Positions 34,415-42,560 of a DNA stretch of 64,000 nt are shown here, piece after piece. The DNA is from G963664585 sp963664585 (lineage in GTDB: Bacteria > Bacillota > Clostridia > Oscillospirales > Ruminococcaceae). Made by a program: the position numbers and the translations under genes. Where the stretch lies: contig CAXXEO010000005.1 of assembly GCA_963664585.2 (NCBI GenBank), positions 1 to 64,000 on the forward strand, written 5' to 3'. The notes below the pieces were generated by a model. That model saw nothing but the letters and a program-made list of their open reading frames with translations, was not told the origin of the DNA and did no database searches. Positions within the stretch are counted from its first letter, which is position 1, and each line of letters opens with the position of its first letter.

Positions 34415-35380
34415 ATGGGAGAGATAGGGCAGTATGTGCAAGGGATACTCGATGGCGAACTTCGTACCGCCTCACGTGTTATCTCCTTTGCCGAAAGTGA
34501 AAATCCCATCGCTGTTGCCATTTTAAAAGAACTTTATCCGCATACCGGAGCGGCTCGCGTGATTGGTATCACCGGCCCTCCCGGCTCGGGAAAATCCACC
34601 TTGACGGACAAGCTTGCTAAAGAACTTCTCAAACGGAACTTCAAGGTGGGCATCGTAGCCATCGACCCCACAAGCCCCTTCACAGGCGGTGCCATTCTGG
34701 GCGACAGGATCCGCATGCAGGAGCTTTCCACAGATCCGGGCGTATTCATCCGTTCGATGGGTACGCGGGGACAACTGGGGGGGCTAGCTAAAAATACCAT
34801 ATCCGCCGTGCGTGTACTGGATGCTTATGGCTGTGACTATATCTTCATTGAAACGGTGGGCGTGGGACAGTCCGAGGTTGACATCATCAAACTTGCCGAC
34901 CTTGTGCTGATTGTAAACGTCCCCGGCATGGGTGATGACATACAGGCCATAAAAGCCGGAATCATGGAGATCGGCGATATTTTCTGCATCAACAAGGCGG
35001 ACAAGGACGGTGCCGAGCGTCTCGTTATTGAGCTAAATATGATGCTCGACCTGAAAGGCCATTTTGATGGGCTTCGTCCCCCCGTTATGAAAACGGTAGC
35101 CAGCGAGGACACAGGAACGGTCGAGCTTATGGACAAGGTGCTTTTCCACCTATCCGAGGACGAAAAGGTCGGCCGTCTGGAGGCACGCAGACTGAGAAAT
35201 CTGAAAGCCGAGGTGCGCAGCATTCTTCTTGATGTCTTTCTCAAAAAGATCAACAAGGTCGCTGAAGAGTCCGGACTTCTGGACAGCTTTAGCCGGCGCA
35301 TAATGGACAAGGAAACTGACCCCTTCACTGCATCCGAACTGATACTGGAAAAACTACAAAGCATAGGAAAGGATGAATGA
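34415..35380 (+). CDS. meaB: Methylmalonyl-CoA mutase-associated GTPase
   Basis: A 321-residue G3E-family GTPase that protects and reloads the mutase cofactor. Walker A is GPPGSGKST near residue 51; ETVGVGQSEVDI and NKAD complete the GTP site. It is translationally linked to the epimerase gene, whose ATG lies in the last codons. Confidence 0.93.
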   Translation: MGEIGQYVQGILDGELRTASRVISFAESENPIAVAILKELYPHTGAARVIGITGPPGSGKSTLTDKLAKELLKRNFKVGIVAIDPTSPFTGGAILGDRIRMQELSTDPGVFIRSMGTRGQLGGLAKNTISAVRVLDAYGCDYIFIETVGVGQSEVDIIKLADLVLIVNVPGMGDDIQAIKAGIMEIGDIFCINKADKDGAERLVIELNMMLDLKGHFDGLRPPVMKTVASEDTGTVELMDKVLFHLSEDEKVGRLEARRLRNLKAEVRSILLDVFLKKINKVAEESGLLDSFSRRIMDKETDPFTASELILEKLQSIGKDE

Positions 35381-35381
35381 A

Positions 35382-35783
35382 ATGCTGCCAACAAAAATTG
35401 ATCACATCGGTATTGCCGTCACCAACCTGGAAGAGGCCATGAAAGTTTATGAGACCCTTGGCATGTCCTGCCATGGTACTGAGACTGTTGAAGAGCAAAA
35501 AGTCAAGGTTGCCTTCTTTCCCTGTGGCGACAGTGAGATTGAGCTTCTGGAAAGCACCTCACCCGATGGACCCATCGCCAAGTTTATTGAGAAGAAGGGC
35601 GAGGGCATTCAGCACATCGCCATCAAGGTCCCCTCGGTCGAGAACGCCCTTGCCGAAATGAAGGAAAAGGGTGTCCGTCTGATCGACGAAACACCCCGCT
35701 ATGGAGCAGGCGGCGCGAGAATCGCCTTTTTGCACCCCAAGAGCACCGGGGGTATTTTAATCGAGCTCACCGAAAGAAAGTAA
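35382..35783 (+). CDS. mce: Methylmalonyl-CoA epimerase
   Basis: A 133-residue vicinal-oxygen-chelate enzyme interconverting (R)- and (S)-methylmalonyl-CoA. Metal ligands are suggested by His in KIDHIGIAV, His in GIQHIAIKV and Glu in LIELTERK. The start at 35382 has GGAAAGG 8 bases upstream and overlaps the end of meaB. It provides the stereoisomer needed by the decarboxylase encoded next. Confidence 0.92.
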   Translation: MLPTKIDHIGIAVTNLEEAMKVYETLGMSCHGTETVEEQKVKVAFFPCGDSEIELLESTSPDGPIAKFIEKKGEGIQHIAIKVPSVENALAEMKEKGVRLIDETPRYGAGGARIAFLHPKSTGGILIELTERK

Positions 35784-35886
35784 AATGTGTCAGAAATGAT
35801 TGAAATCTTGCGCATCTTCTGCTAACATGGAGGATGCGCAGCATTGTATCAGTCACACTTTCCAAAATAGGGAGGCAATAATTTAA
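35784..35886 (+). other. Structured spacer between mce and mmdA
   Basis: 103 bases with the inverted pair TGCGCATC (35809-35816) and GATGCGCA (35833-35840) and an imperfect outer pair. There is no T tract. It could be an RNA processing or stability element. Confidence 0.35.
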
Positions 35887-37431
35887 ATGAGCAACATGTT
35901 CGAAAAACTGGCTGCACGTCGGGCAACCGTTCTGGCGGGCGGCGGCGCAAAAAGAATTGAAAAGCAGCACCAATCTGGCAAAATGACCGCCAGAGAGCGT
36001 ATCAACACCCTGTTGGATGAACAGAGCTTTGTTGAACTTGATGCATTTGTAGAGCATCGCTGCAACGACTTCGATATGGCTGAAACAGAGGCACCCGGCG
36101 AAGGAGTCGTAACCGGTTATGGCACGATCGATGGCCGTCTCATCTACGTCTATGCCCAGGATTTCACCGTCATCGGTGGTTCGTTGGGTGAAATGCATGC
36201 CAAAAAGATCTGCAAGGTCATGGATTTGGCCATTAAAATGGGCGCGCCCTGCATCGGCATCAACGATTCAGGCGGGGCCAGAATTCAAGAGGGTGTTGAT
36301 GCCCTGTCCGGATACGGCAATATCTTCTACCGTAACACAATTTCCTCCGGTGTGATCCCCCAAATCTCGGTCATTATGGGCCCATGCGCAGGCGGCGCTG
36401 TTTATTCACCCGCCCTGACCGATTTTATCTTTATGGTGGACAAGACCTCCAACATGTTTATCACCGGCCCCCAGGTTATCAAGACCGTCACCGGTGAAGA
36501 GGTCACCGCCGAAGCTCTTGGCGGCGCCATGACACACAACACCGTTTCCGGTGTTGCCCACTTTGTCTATAATACTGAGGCAGAGACGATCGCTGCTATT
36601 AAAAAGCTTGTCTCCTTCCTCCCCTCCAACAATATGGACGGCGCACCTGTTGTCCCCACAAACGATGATGTCAATAGAGTTTGTGTCGCTCTTGACACTG
36701 TCCTGCCGGAGAATTCCAACAAACCCTATGACATGAAGGATGTTATTAACCAGGTGGTTGATGATGCCGATTTCTTTGAAGTTCAGCCATACTACGCGCA
36801 AAATATGCTGACCGGCTTTGGCCACATCGGCGGAAACAGCGTGGGTATCCTTGCAAACCAGCCAAAGATCATGGCCGGTTGTCTGGATATTAATGCCTCT
36901 GATAAGGCTTCTCGCTTTATCGCCTTCTGCGACAGCTTCAATATTCCCATCGTCACTTTTGTCGATGTGCCCGGCTTCCTGCCCGGTGTTAATCAGGAAT
37001 ACGGCGGCATTATCCGTCATGGTGCCAAGATGTTATATGCATACTCTGATGCAACTGTTCCCAAGATCACCGTTATCGTTCGTAAGGCGTACGGCGGCGC
37101 TTATCTTGCCATGTGTTCCAAGGATTTGGGTGCCGATCAAGTCATCGCCTGGTCCTCTGCTGAAATTGCTGTCATGGGTCCTGACGGAGCCGCCAACATC
37201 ATCTTCCGTAAAGATATTGAAGGCGCTGCGAATCCGGCCGACGCTCGCAAAGAGAAAATTGCTGAGTATAAGGAAAAATTTGCGAACCCCTATAAGGCAG
37301 CTGCCCGCGGCTATGTTGACGATGTGATCATGCCCAGCGCCACTAGGGCTAGAGTTGCAAGCGCAATTGAAATGCTGAAGACGAAAAAAGAGGTTCGCCC
37401 CGCTAAAAAGCACGGCAATTTCCCGGTTTAA
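35887..37431 (+). CDS. mmdA: Methylmalonyl-CoA decarboxylase / carboxyltransferase alpha subunit
   Basis: A 514-residue carboxyltransferase of the acyl-CoA carboxylase beta family. It moves CO2 from methylmalonyl-CoA to biotin, giving propionyl-CoA. Family elements: GKMTARERINTLLD, GGSLGEMHAKK, NDSGGARIQEGVDALSGYG and the C-terminal VPGFLPGVNQEYGGIIRHGAK (in pieces). GGGAGG precedes ATG. With delta and biotin-carrier genes following, it fits a sodium-pumping decarboxylase, although propionyl-CoA carboxylase cannot be excluded. Confidence 0.9.
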   Translation: MSNMFEKLAARRATVLAGGGAKRIEKQHQSGKMTARERINTLLDEQSFVELDAFVEHRCNDFDMAETEAPGEGVVTGYGTIDGRLIYVYAQDFTVIGGSLGEMHAKKICKVMDLAIKMGAPCIGINDSGGARIQEGVDALSGYGNIFYRNTISSGVIPQISVIMGPCAGGAVYSPALTDFIFMVDKTSNMFITGPQVIKTVTGEEVTAEALGGAMTHNTVSGVAHFVYNTEAETIAAIKKLVSFLPSNNMDGAPVVPTNDDVNRVCVALDTVLPENSNKPYDMKDVINQVVDDADFFEVQPYYAQNMLTGFGHIGGNSVGILANQPKIMAGCLDINASDKASRFIAFCDSFNIPIVTFVDVPGFLPGVNQEYGGIIRHGAKMLYAYSDATVPKITVIVRKAYGGAYLAMCSKDLGADQVIAWSSAEIAVMGPDGAANIIFRKDIEGAANPADARKEKIAEYKEKFANPYKAAARGYVDDVIMPSATRARVASAIEMLKTKKEVRPAKKHGNFPV

Positions 37432-37448
37432 TAGGAGGAAATATAATT

Positions 37449-37793
37449 ATGACCGATACACAACTGTTATACGGTCTGGTGGCAGCAGCCGCTTGTTTGG
37501 TGTTTTACTTCATGCGTCAGAATCGTGACCGCTCACTGCTGAAATCAGATGAAGCACCAATTACCACTTCTGCTACGGGCCCGGCTTCAGGTGCCTCTGA
37601 GGCTTCTGAAACAACCATTGAGGACGATCCTGATCTGACTGCCGCTATCATTACCGCCATCGCGACATATTTGAGTGGTGAGGGACAGCGCGTCTCTTCG
37701 ACTTCTCAAAGCTTCGTTGTGCGGCCCTATACTTCTTCTGCCCCGATATCCGCTTGGGTGGCCACTGCCAGAACTGCGAATATCACAAAGTAA
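37449..37793 (+). CDS. mmdD: Decarboxylase delta-type subunit (OadG/MmdD-like)
   Basis: A 114-residue protein with one N-terminal membrane helix (LLYGLVAAAACLVFYFM), a Ser/Thr/Ala linker and a conserved short C-terminal part, TAAIITAIATYLSGEG onward. This is the layout of delta subunits that tether the carboxyltransferase to the membrane pump. GGAGG lies 10 bases upstream. Sequence conservation is low, so the call rests mainly on topology and position. Confidence 0.75.
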   Translation: MTDTQLLYGLVAAAACLVFYFMRQNRDRSLLKSDEAPITTSATGPASGASEASETTIEDDPDLTAAIITAIATYLSGEGQRVSSTSQSFVVRPYTSSAPISAWVATARTANITK

Positions 37794-37850
37794 ACTGCCG
37801 CACAGGCCATAGGCAAAGAACATTATTTTTGATAAGGAGATTAACGTATT

Positions 37851-38255
37851 ATGAAACAGCTTAAAGTAACTGTCAACGGTAAGGTCTATGATATAGTAAT
37901 CGAGGAGGTTGGCTCTTCTTCTGCTCCGAAGGCTGCCGCACCTGTATCCGCTCCTGTAGCCGCTCCAGCTCCTGCCGCAGCTCCCGCCGCTGTAGCCGCC
38001 GCTGCTCCCGCCCCCAAGGCTGCTTCTTCTGGCCCTGCCGGTGCCGGGTCCATTGTCGCCCCCATGAGCGGAACTGTCACCAAGCACAAGGTAAAGGTCG
38101 GCGATGTCGTCAAGCGCGGTGATGTGATCGTCATTCTTGAAGCCATGAAGATGGAAAATGATCTGATCGCCCCCTTGGACGGTACCGTCAGGGAGATCAG
38201 AGTGAACGAAGGCAGCACTGTTCAACCCGGTGAAGTCATTATCGTTATTGACTAA
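37851..38255 (+). CDS. mmdC: Biotin carboxyl carrier subunit
   Basis: A 134-residue biotin carrier. Residues about 25-60 are an Ala/Pro-rich hinge, and the biotinyl domain carries EAMKMEND with the acceptor Lys100. It shuttles CO2 from MmdA to the membrane subunit. AAGGAG precedes ATG. A strong terminator follows, closing the operon; no beta-subunit gene is present within the window. Confidence 0.92.
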   Translation: MKQLKVTVNGKVYDIVIEEVGSSSAPKAAAPVSAPVAAPAPAAAPAAVAAAAPAPKAASSGPAGAGSIVAPMSGTVTKHKVKVGDVVKRGDVIVILEAMKMENDLIAPLDGTVREIRVNEGSTVQPGEVIIVID

Positions 38256-38288
38256 TCATTTTGGTGCTTGGTTAAGTACCGAATGCCC

Positions 38289-38317
38289 AAAAAAGCCCGC
38301 CGATGGCGGGCTTTTTT
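38289..38317 (+). terminator. Terminator of the methylmalonyl-CoA operon
   Basis: Perfect 13-base arms (AAAAAAGCCCGCC), 3-base loop GAT, then a T7 tract. It shares the CCCGCC-NNN-GGCGGG core. Confidence 0.95.
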
Positions 38318-38404
38318 TGTTATAGGAAAGTTTTTTGATAGAATTACGCTGCACTGGTATAGCTTTAACTTATACTATTTCCTTATTAAAAAACAACTAA
38401 TTTT

Positions 38405-38443
38405 ATATCTATTTTTCCCGCCTGTGGCGGGAAAAATAGATAT
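38405..38443. terminator. 18-3-18 core hairpin
   Basis: Perfect arms ATATCTATTTTTCCCGCC and complement with loop TGT. It lies between convergent genes and probably terminates the GNAT gene on the minus strand. Confidence 0.8.
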
Positions 38444-38473
38444 GCTTTATTGCCTTTTCAAATGAAATTAGTA

Positions 38474-39046
38474 TTAGATTATGTTTGTATTTTGATGACG
38501 ATCCTTATAAAGCACGGCATAGCTGTAGCAGTCCTCAAAACTTCCGCTGGGTATGCGGTATTTCTGACGGCTACGCCCTTCATAGGCCATCCCGCATTTT
38601 TGCATCACACGGCCCGATGCGGGATTATTAACCGAATGATATGCTTCCACACGATTAGCACCCACCCTGTCAAAAATGAAGTCAATCACCGCATTCAGTG
38701 CCTCAGCGGTATAACCCTTTCCCCAGTGCGCATAGGCAATGTTATAGCCTGCCTCAAAGCAGGCATCATTTTCGCCGCGGAGGAACAGTCCGATAGAACC
38801 GATCAATTCGCTTGTATCTTTAATCTCGATTGCCCAGTGATAATTGGTCGGCTCGGCGTATTGTGCTACCCACCCTTCCACTACGGCATGGGTCTCCATC
38901 AGGGCACCATGGGTCTTCCAACGCATATACCGGGACACCCGTTCATCACTCGCCCAACCGTTATACATCTGTTCATCATCTTCCAAGGTGAATCGGCGCA
39001 GGATCAGCCGCTCGGTTTCAATCCGCAGTGTTCCTATGTGGTGCAT
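38474..39046 (-). CDS. GNAT family N-acetyltransferase (RimJ/RimL type)
   Basis: A 190-residue acetyl-CoA-dependent transferase. It opens with LRIETERLILRRFTLEDDEQMY, reads IGLFLRGENDACFEAGYNIA in the middle and has the CoA-loop equivalent HWGKGYTAEALNAVI. The substrate is unknown; relatives modify ribosomal proteins or small molecules. It is monocistronic. Confidence 0.88.
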   Translation of the reverse strand: MHHIGTLRIETERLILRRFTLEDDEQMYNGWASDERVSRYMRWKTHGALMETHAVVEGWVAQYAEPTNYHWAIEIKDTSELIGSIGLFLRGENDACFEAGYNIAYAHWGKGYTAEALNAVIDFIFDRVGANRVEAYHSVNNPASGRVMQKCGMAYEGRSRQKYRIPSGSFEDCYSYAVLYKDRHQNTNII

Positions 39047-39424
39047 ATCTATTCTCTCCCCTTACAACAGTGGCCAGTTGGGCCACTGCCTTCAGCTCTT
39101 TGATCTGGCAGCGAGAAAGCGATTGACTTAATCATATACCCGGCACTACACTTGCATCACAAATTCTTCCGCTTCTCCACTTGCTCATCTACTTGCCTTC
39201 ATGATTTTATCTCTTTTCTCTGCATCCAGCGAGAGCAAGAGTTAAAAACGAATCCTTTTAACATTTAAAATTGTATTGGGAAATTATAGCACGCTATGAC
39301 GCGATATGCAAGAAAAAAGGGCCTCTCAAACTTATCCCACCGATAAAGCATAGCTTCATTTTAATCTCTTTCTCCCGTCACAGGCAGGGCCTCCTGCGGG
39401 AGATCAAGAAGCATCATTTGTGCT
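39047..39424. other. Intergenic region, hairpins only
   Basis: 378 bases. A CAGTGGCC-agttg-GGCCACTG hairpin lies at about 39066-39086, just upstream of the GNAT gene. An imperfect hairpin with CTCCCG/CGGGAG near 39369-39401 probably terminates the M20 gene. No gene. Confidence 0.45.
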
Positions 39425-40822
39425 TTAGCAACAGGCGTTTCGCATAATATCAATCAGCACCTTAATACCGTAACCGAATGAATCTATGCTAGATCGCTCG
39501 TTTGTGCCGTGAACGGTGGCTCTGAGTGCCATATTGTCAATAAAAGGTCTAAAACGGTAGCAGCAGTCGCAAATCCCTTCAAAATACCGACAGTCCGTTC
39601 CCCCAAAAACCATACCCGGCACAACCTTGAACCCCTTATAGAACTTCTCGGTACTGGCCTTGATCATGTCCATACCGAAGGATTCGGTTGCTGAAACCTG
39701 AGAGGGCTCCATACCCCTTACCAGATGAATATCCAGATTAGGATTATTGGCCGCCTTTTTGCAATGCTCTACCACACCAACGCAGCTATCCCAGGGAGCA
39801 AGACGGAAGTTAATGATGGCCTCGACCTTCTGAGGAAGAACGTTGGGAGCCGGAGAACCACTGATCATTGTTTCGGCAGTGGTTGTATGCACCAAAGGCG
39901 CCAAGGCATCATTGTCAACCAGATGCCTTGCTAGATTATCCTTGTATTTTGGCAGATCACTCAGATATGTCTTGAAGGGTTCTTCTGTGGCATAGGGGGC
40001 AATCGCTTTAAAGAATGCCTCGGTCACCTCGCCGAGCTGTGGTTTGAACTGATTCTCCTCAATGGCGGCGAGTGCCTTGGCCACCTGTCCGAGAGCAGTT
40101 GATTTTCCTGGCCTTGAACTGTGTCCGCCAGAGGAGTTAGCGACAACGGCCACATCCGCATAACCCTTTTCACAGACATCTACCTTAGCGATTAGCAAAT
40201 CGGGGGCTCCGAAGTCTGCGCCCTTGGTGAAGCTGCCGCCCTCGTCCATCACGAACTCAAGCTGGATACCGCGGGACGCAAGAAGCTCAAAGATGCACTG
40301 TGCGCCATTATACCCCATGCTTTCTTCGTCCTGCCCATAGGCATAATAGATATCCCTCTTGGGCTGATAACCGTGTGCAATCAAGTATTCGGCGGCAGCC
40401 AACTGGCCAACTACCAAGCTTTTGGTATCGATAGCGCCTCGACCCCAGATAAATCCATCGGCCAGCTCACCACTGAAGGGGGGGTGAAGCCAATCGCCCT
40501 CGGTGCCGGGGGCTACCGGGACAGTATCCTGATGAGCCATAAAAAGAACGGGCTTAAGAGAAGGGTCAGTCCCCTTCCAACAATAAAGAAGGCTCCAGTC
40601 GCTGACAATCTCTTTTCTCATTGTCTCATGCACAAGCGGGAAGTGCTTTTCCAAAATCGCGTGCAGTTTGTGAAATTCGCCACCGTCCATTTTGGATTTA
40701 TCTGCGTATGAAACAGTATTACAGCGAACAGCCTGGCAAAGAGCTTCAATGGCATTATTTCTATCCAGATCACTATACATCTCGGTTGCACCAAAATAAA
40801 GGTTTAAAGAGTCATATTTCAT
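39425..40822 (-). CDS. M20 family metallopeptidase (carboxypeptidase-like)
   Basis: A 465-residue zinc peptidase. Metal and catalytic residues are visible in MAHQDTVPVAPG, WGRGAIDTKS and GQDEESMG; the dimerisation domain begins near SSGGHSSRPG. The start at 40822 (MKYDSLN) has AAGGAGG 11 bases upstream. The closest group is the carboxypeptidase S-like PM20D1 type, which cleaves or forms N-acyl amino acids, but peptide hydrolysis is equally possible. It is monocistronic. Confidence 0.85.
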   Translation of the reverse strand: MKYDSLNLYFGATEMYSDLDRNNAIEALCQAVRCNTVSYADKSKMDGGEFHKLHAILEKHFPLVHETMRKEIVSDWSLLYCWKGTDPSLKPVLFMAHQDTVPVAPGTEGDWLHPPFSGELADGFIWGRGAIDTKSLVVGQLAAAEYLIAHGYQPKRDIYYAYGQDEESMGYNGAQCIFELLASRGIQLEFVMDEGGSFTKGADFGAPDLLIAKVDVCEKGYADVAVVANSSGGHSSRPGKSTALGQVAKALAAIEENQFKPQLGEVTEAFFKAIAPYATEEPFKTYLSDLPKYKDNLARHLVDNDALAPLVHTTTAETMISGSPAPNVLPQKVEAIINFRLAPWDSCVGVVEHCKKAANNPNLDIHLVRGMEPSQVSATESFGMDMIKASTEKFYKGFKVVPGMVFGGTDCRYFEGICDCCYRFRPFIDNMALRATVHGTNERSSIDSFGYGIKVLIDIMRNACC

Positions 40823-40872
40823 CTTGCTGTTTTCCTCCTTTATCATCTATCCCATAACATGCCGGATGAAAC

Positions 40873-40978
40873 TATAGCCAATTAATTTGAAAACAAGCTT
40901 GTGATTTCTTCCCCCGCCGAAGGCGGGGGAAGAAAATGACGTTTTATATATAGCCAGTTTTTAAATTAATTGGCTATA
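40873..40978 (-). repeat. Family A hairpin repeat, copy A8, with matching ends
   Basis: 106 bp. Both ends are now the exact complement of each other (TATAGCCAATTAATTT and AAATTAATTGGCTATA), unlike other copies where one end reads TATAGTTGATTAACTT. Confidence 0.9.
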
Positions 40979-41010
40979 ATACTATTTCTATTCTAAACGT
41001 ATATTTTGAA

Positions 41011-41049
41011 CAGATATCTTCCCTCACCTTGGTTGGGGGAAGATATCTG
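41011..41049 (-). terminator. Terminator of the amino-acid ABC operon
   Basis: 18-base arms (CAGATATCTTCCCTCACC) with one mismatch and one G-U pair, loop TTG. It lies 26 bases past the glnQ stop. Confidence 0.75.
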
Positions 41050-41074
41050 CTCATCATAATATTTACCTTTAGAA

Positions 41075-41806
41075 CTAGTACAGCACCTTGCTTAAAAATT
41101 CCTGGGTTCGTGGGTTTTGTGGATTCTGAAATATCTCATAGGGCGTACCTTTTTCAGCGATAATTCCCCCATCCATGAAAAGGACACGGTCTGAAATCTC
41201 TTTGGCAAACCCCATTTCATGGGTGACAATCACCGTGGTCATGCCGTTTTTAACAAGGTCTCGAATGACCTCCAACACTTCTCCGACCATTTCAGGGTCG
41301 AGGGCAGAGGTCGGTTCGTCAAACAGCATGACATCAGGCTCCATTGCGAGGGCGCGTACAATAGCCAAACGCTGCTTTTGACCGCCGGAAAGACGCTTTG
41401 GATACTCGTGGGCTTTCTCAGACAGACCCACCTTTTTCAGAAGCTCATCAGCAACCTGCGCAGCTTCTTCCTTATTCTTTTTACCTAAAAGGATGGGGGC
41501 AAGAGTGATATTTTCCATCACGGTAAGGTGTGGAAAAACATTAAAAAGCTGAAAAACCATCCCCATCTTCTGACGGTGAAGATCTATGTTGACGCCCTTG
41601 GCGGTAATCTCAACCCCTTCAAAAAAGATCTGACCGTGCGAGGGGGTTTCCAGTAGGTTCAGGCAGCGCAAAAAAGTACTTTTACCGCCTCCGGACGGGC
41701 CAATGATGGATACAACTTCGCCCTTAACGATCTCTTCGTTAATTCCCTTTAAAACCTCAAGCTTGCCAAAACTCTTGTGTAAATCAATTGTTTTAATCAC
41801 CGGCAC
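41075..41806 (-). CDS. glnQ: Polar amino-acid ABC transporter, ATP-binding protein
   Basis: A 243-residue ATPase of the GlnQ/HisP group. Walker A is GPSGGGKST, the signature is LSGGQKQR, Walker B is VMLFDEPTSALD, and the H-loop is VTHEMGF. It powers amino-acid import with the permease, whose gene end overlaps its start by 14 bases. It is the last gene of a three-gene operon. Confidence 0.95.
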   Translation of the reverse strand: MPVIKTIDLHKSFGKLEVLKGINEEIVKGEVVSIIGPSGGGKSTFLRCLNLLETPSHGQIFFEGVEITAKGVNIDLHRQKMGMVFQLFNVFPHLTVMENITLAPILLGKKNKEEAAQVADELLKKVGLSEKAHEYPKRLSGGQKQRLAIVRALAMEPDVMLFDEPTSALDPEMVGEVLEVIRDLVKNGMTTVIVTHEMGFAKEISDRVLFMDGGIIAEKGTPYEIFQNPQNPRTQEFLSKVLY

Positions 41807-42455
41807 TCATCTTCCTTTCAAATGCTGCAACCGCCTTGGAAAGCGTAAAGGTCAGCACAAAATATATAACGCCCACGATGATGAGCGGTTCTATCGTAAG
41901 ATATAGGGCACCCGAGAGTGTGCGGTACTGGGTCATCAGGTCACCCACAAAGAAGGTGGATGCCAGCGAAGTCTCTTTAATGACCATGACAAATTCATTG
42001 GCTAGGGCAGGAAGAATATTCTTAACCGCCTGAGGAAGCACAACCTTTATCATCGTATGAGAGGGGCTGAGTCCAAGGCTTCTTGCTGCCTCGGATTGTC
42101 CCTTATCAACTGCCTGAATACCGGCGCGAACAATTTCAGCCACATAGCCTGCACTGTTCAATACAAGTGCCATCGTAATACTTGTTATCTTTGATATATC
42201 AAAGCCTAAAAGTTGTGGCAGAAGAAAATAGAAAAAATAGAGCTGCAATAAAAGCGGAGTTCCGCGGATAATCTCAATATACGCAGTAGCAAGCCAGCTC
42301 AAAGGCTTAAACTTCGACATCTTGAAAAGGCTGATGAATGAACCTACAATGGCACCGAAAATGACTGTGACCGCGGAAAGCATAAGTGTTATGTATAGTC
42401 CATCCACAAACATACCCGAATACTTGGTAAGAAGCTTTATCAGGTTAGCTACCAT
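41793..42455 (-). CDS. Polar amino-acid ABC transporter, permease
   Basis: A 220-residue HisMQ-type inner-membrane permease with about five helices. The EAA loop is EAARSLGLSPSHTMIKVVLPQA. The motif EIIRGTPLLLQLYFFYFLLP is shared by glutamine/cystine-type permeases. It probably acts as a homodimer because only one permease gene is present. Confidence 0.93.
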   Translation of the reverse strand: MVANLIKLLTKYSGMFVDGLYITLMLSAVTVIFGAIVGSFISLFKMSKFKPLSWLATAYIEIIRGTPLLLQLYFFYFLLPQLLGFDISKITSITMALVLNSAGYVAEIVRAGIQAVDKGQSEAARSLGLSPSHTMIKVVLPQAVKNILPALANEFVMVIKETSLASTFFVGDLMTQYRTLSGALYLTIEPLIIVGVIYFVLTFTLSKAVAAFERKMSAGD

Positions 42456-42489
42456 TAGGCCACCTCCTTTGTTTATTAGAGTAACACTA

Positions 42490-42517
42490 AGTCGGCACGG
42501 TTATTTCCGTGCCGACT
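42490..42517 (-). promoter_or_regulatory. Intra-operon hairpin between binding protein and permease genes
   Basis: Perfect 11-base arms (AGTCGGCACGG) with loop TTATTT. It probably stabilises the binding-protein transcript or limits read-through. Confidence 0.7.
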
Positions 42518-42560
42518 ATAAAATGTTTCAATTTTATTATTGGAAACGATTTGAAAACGA

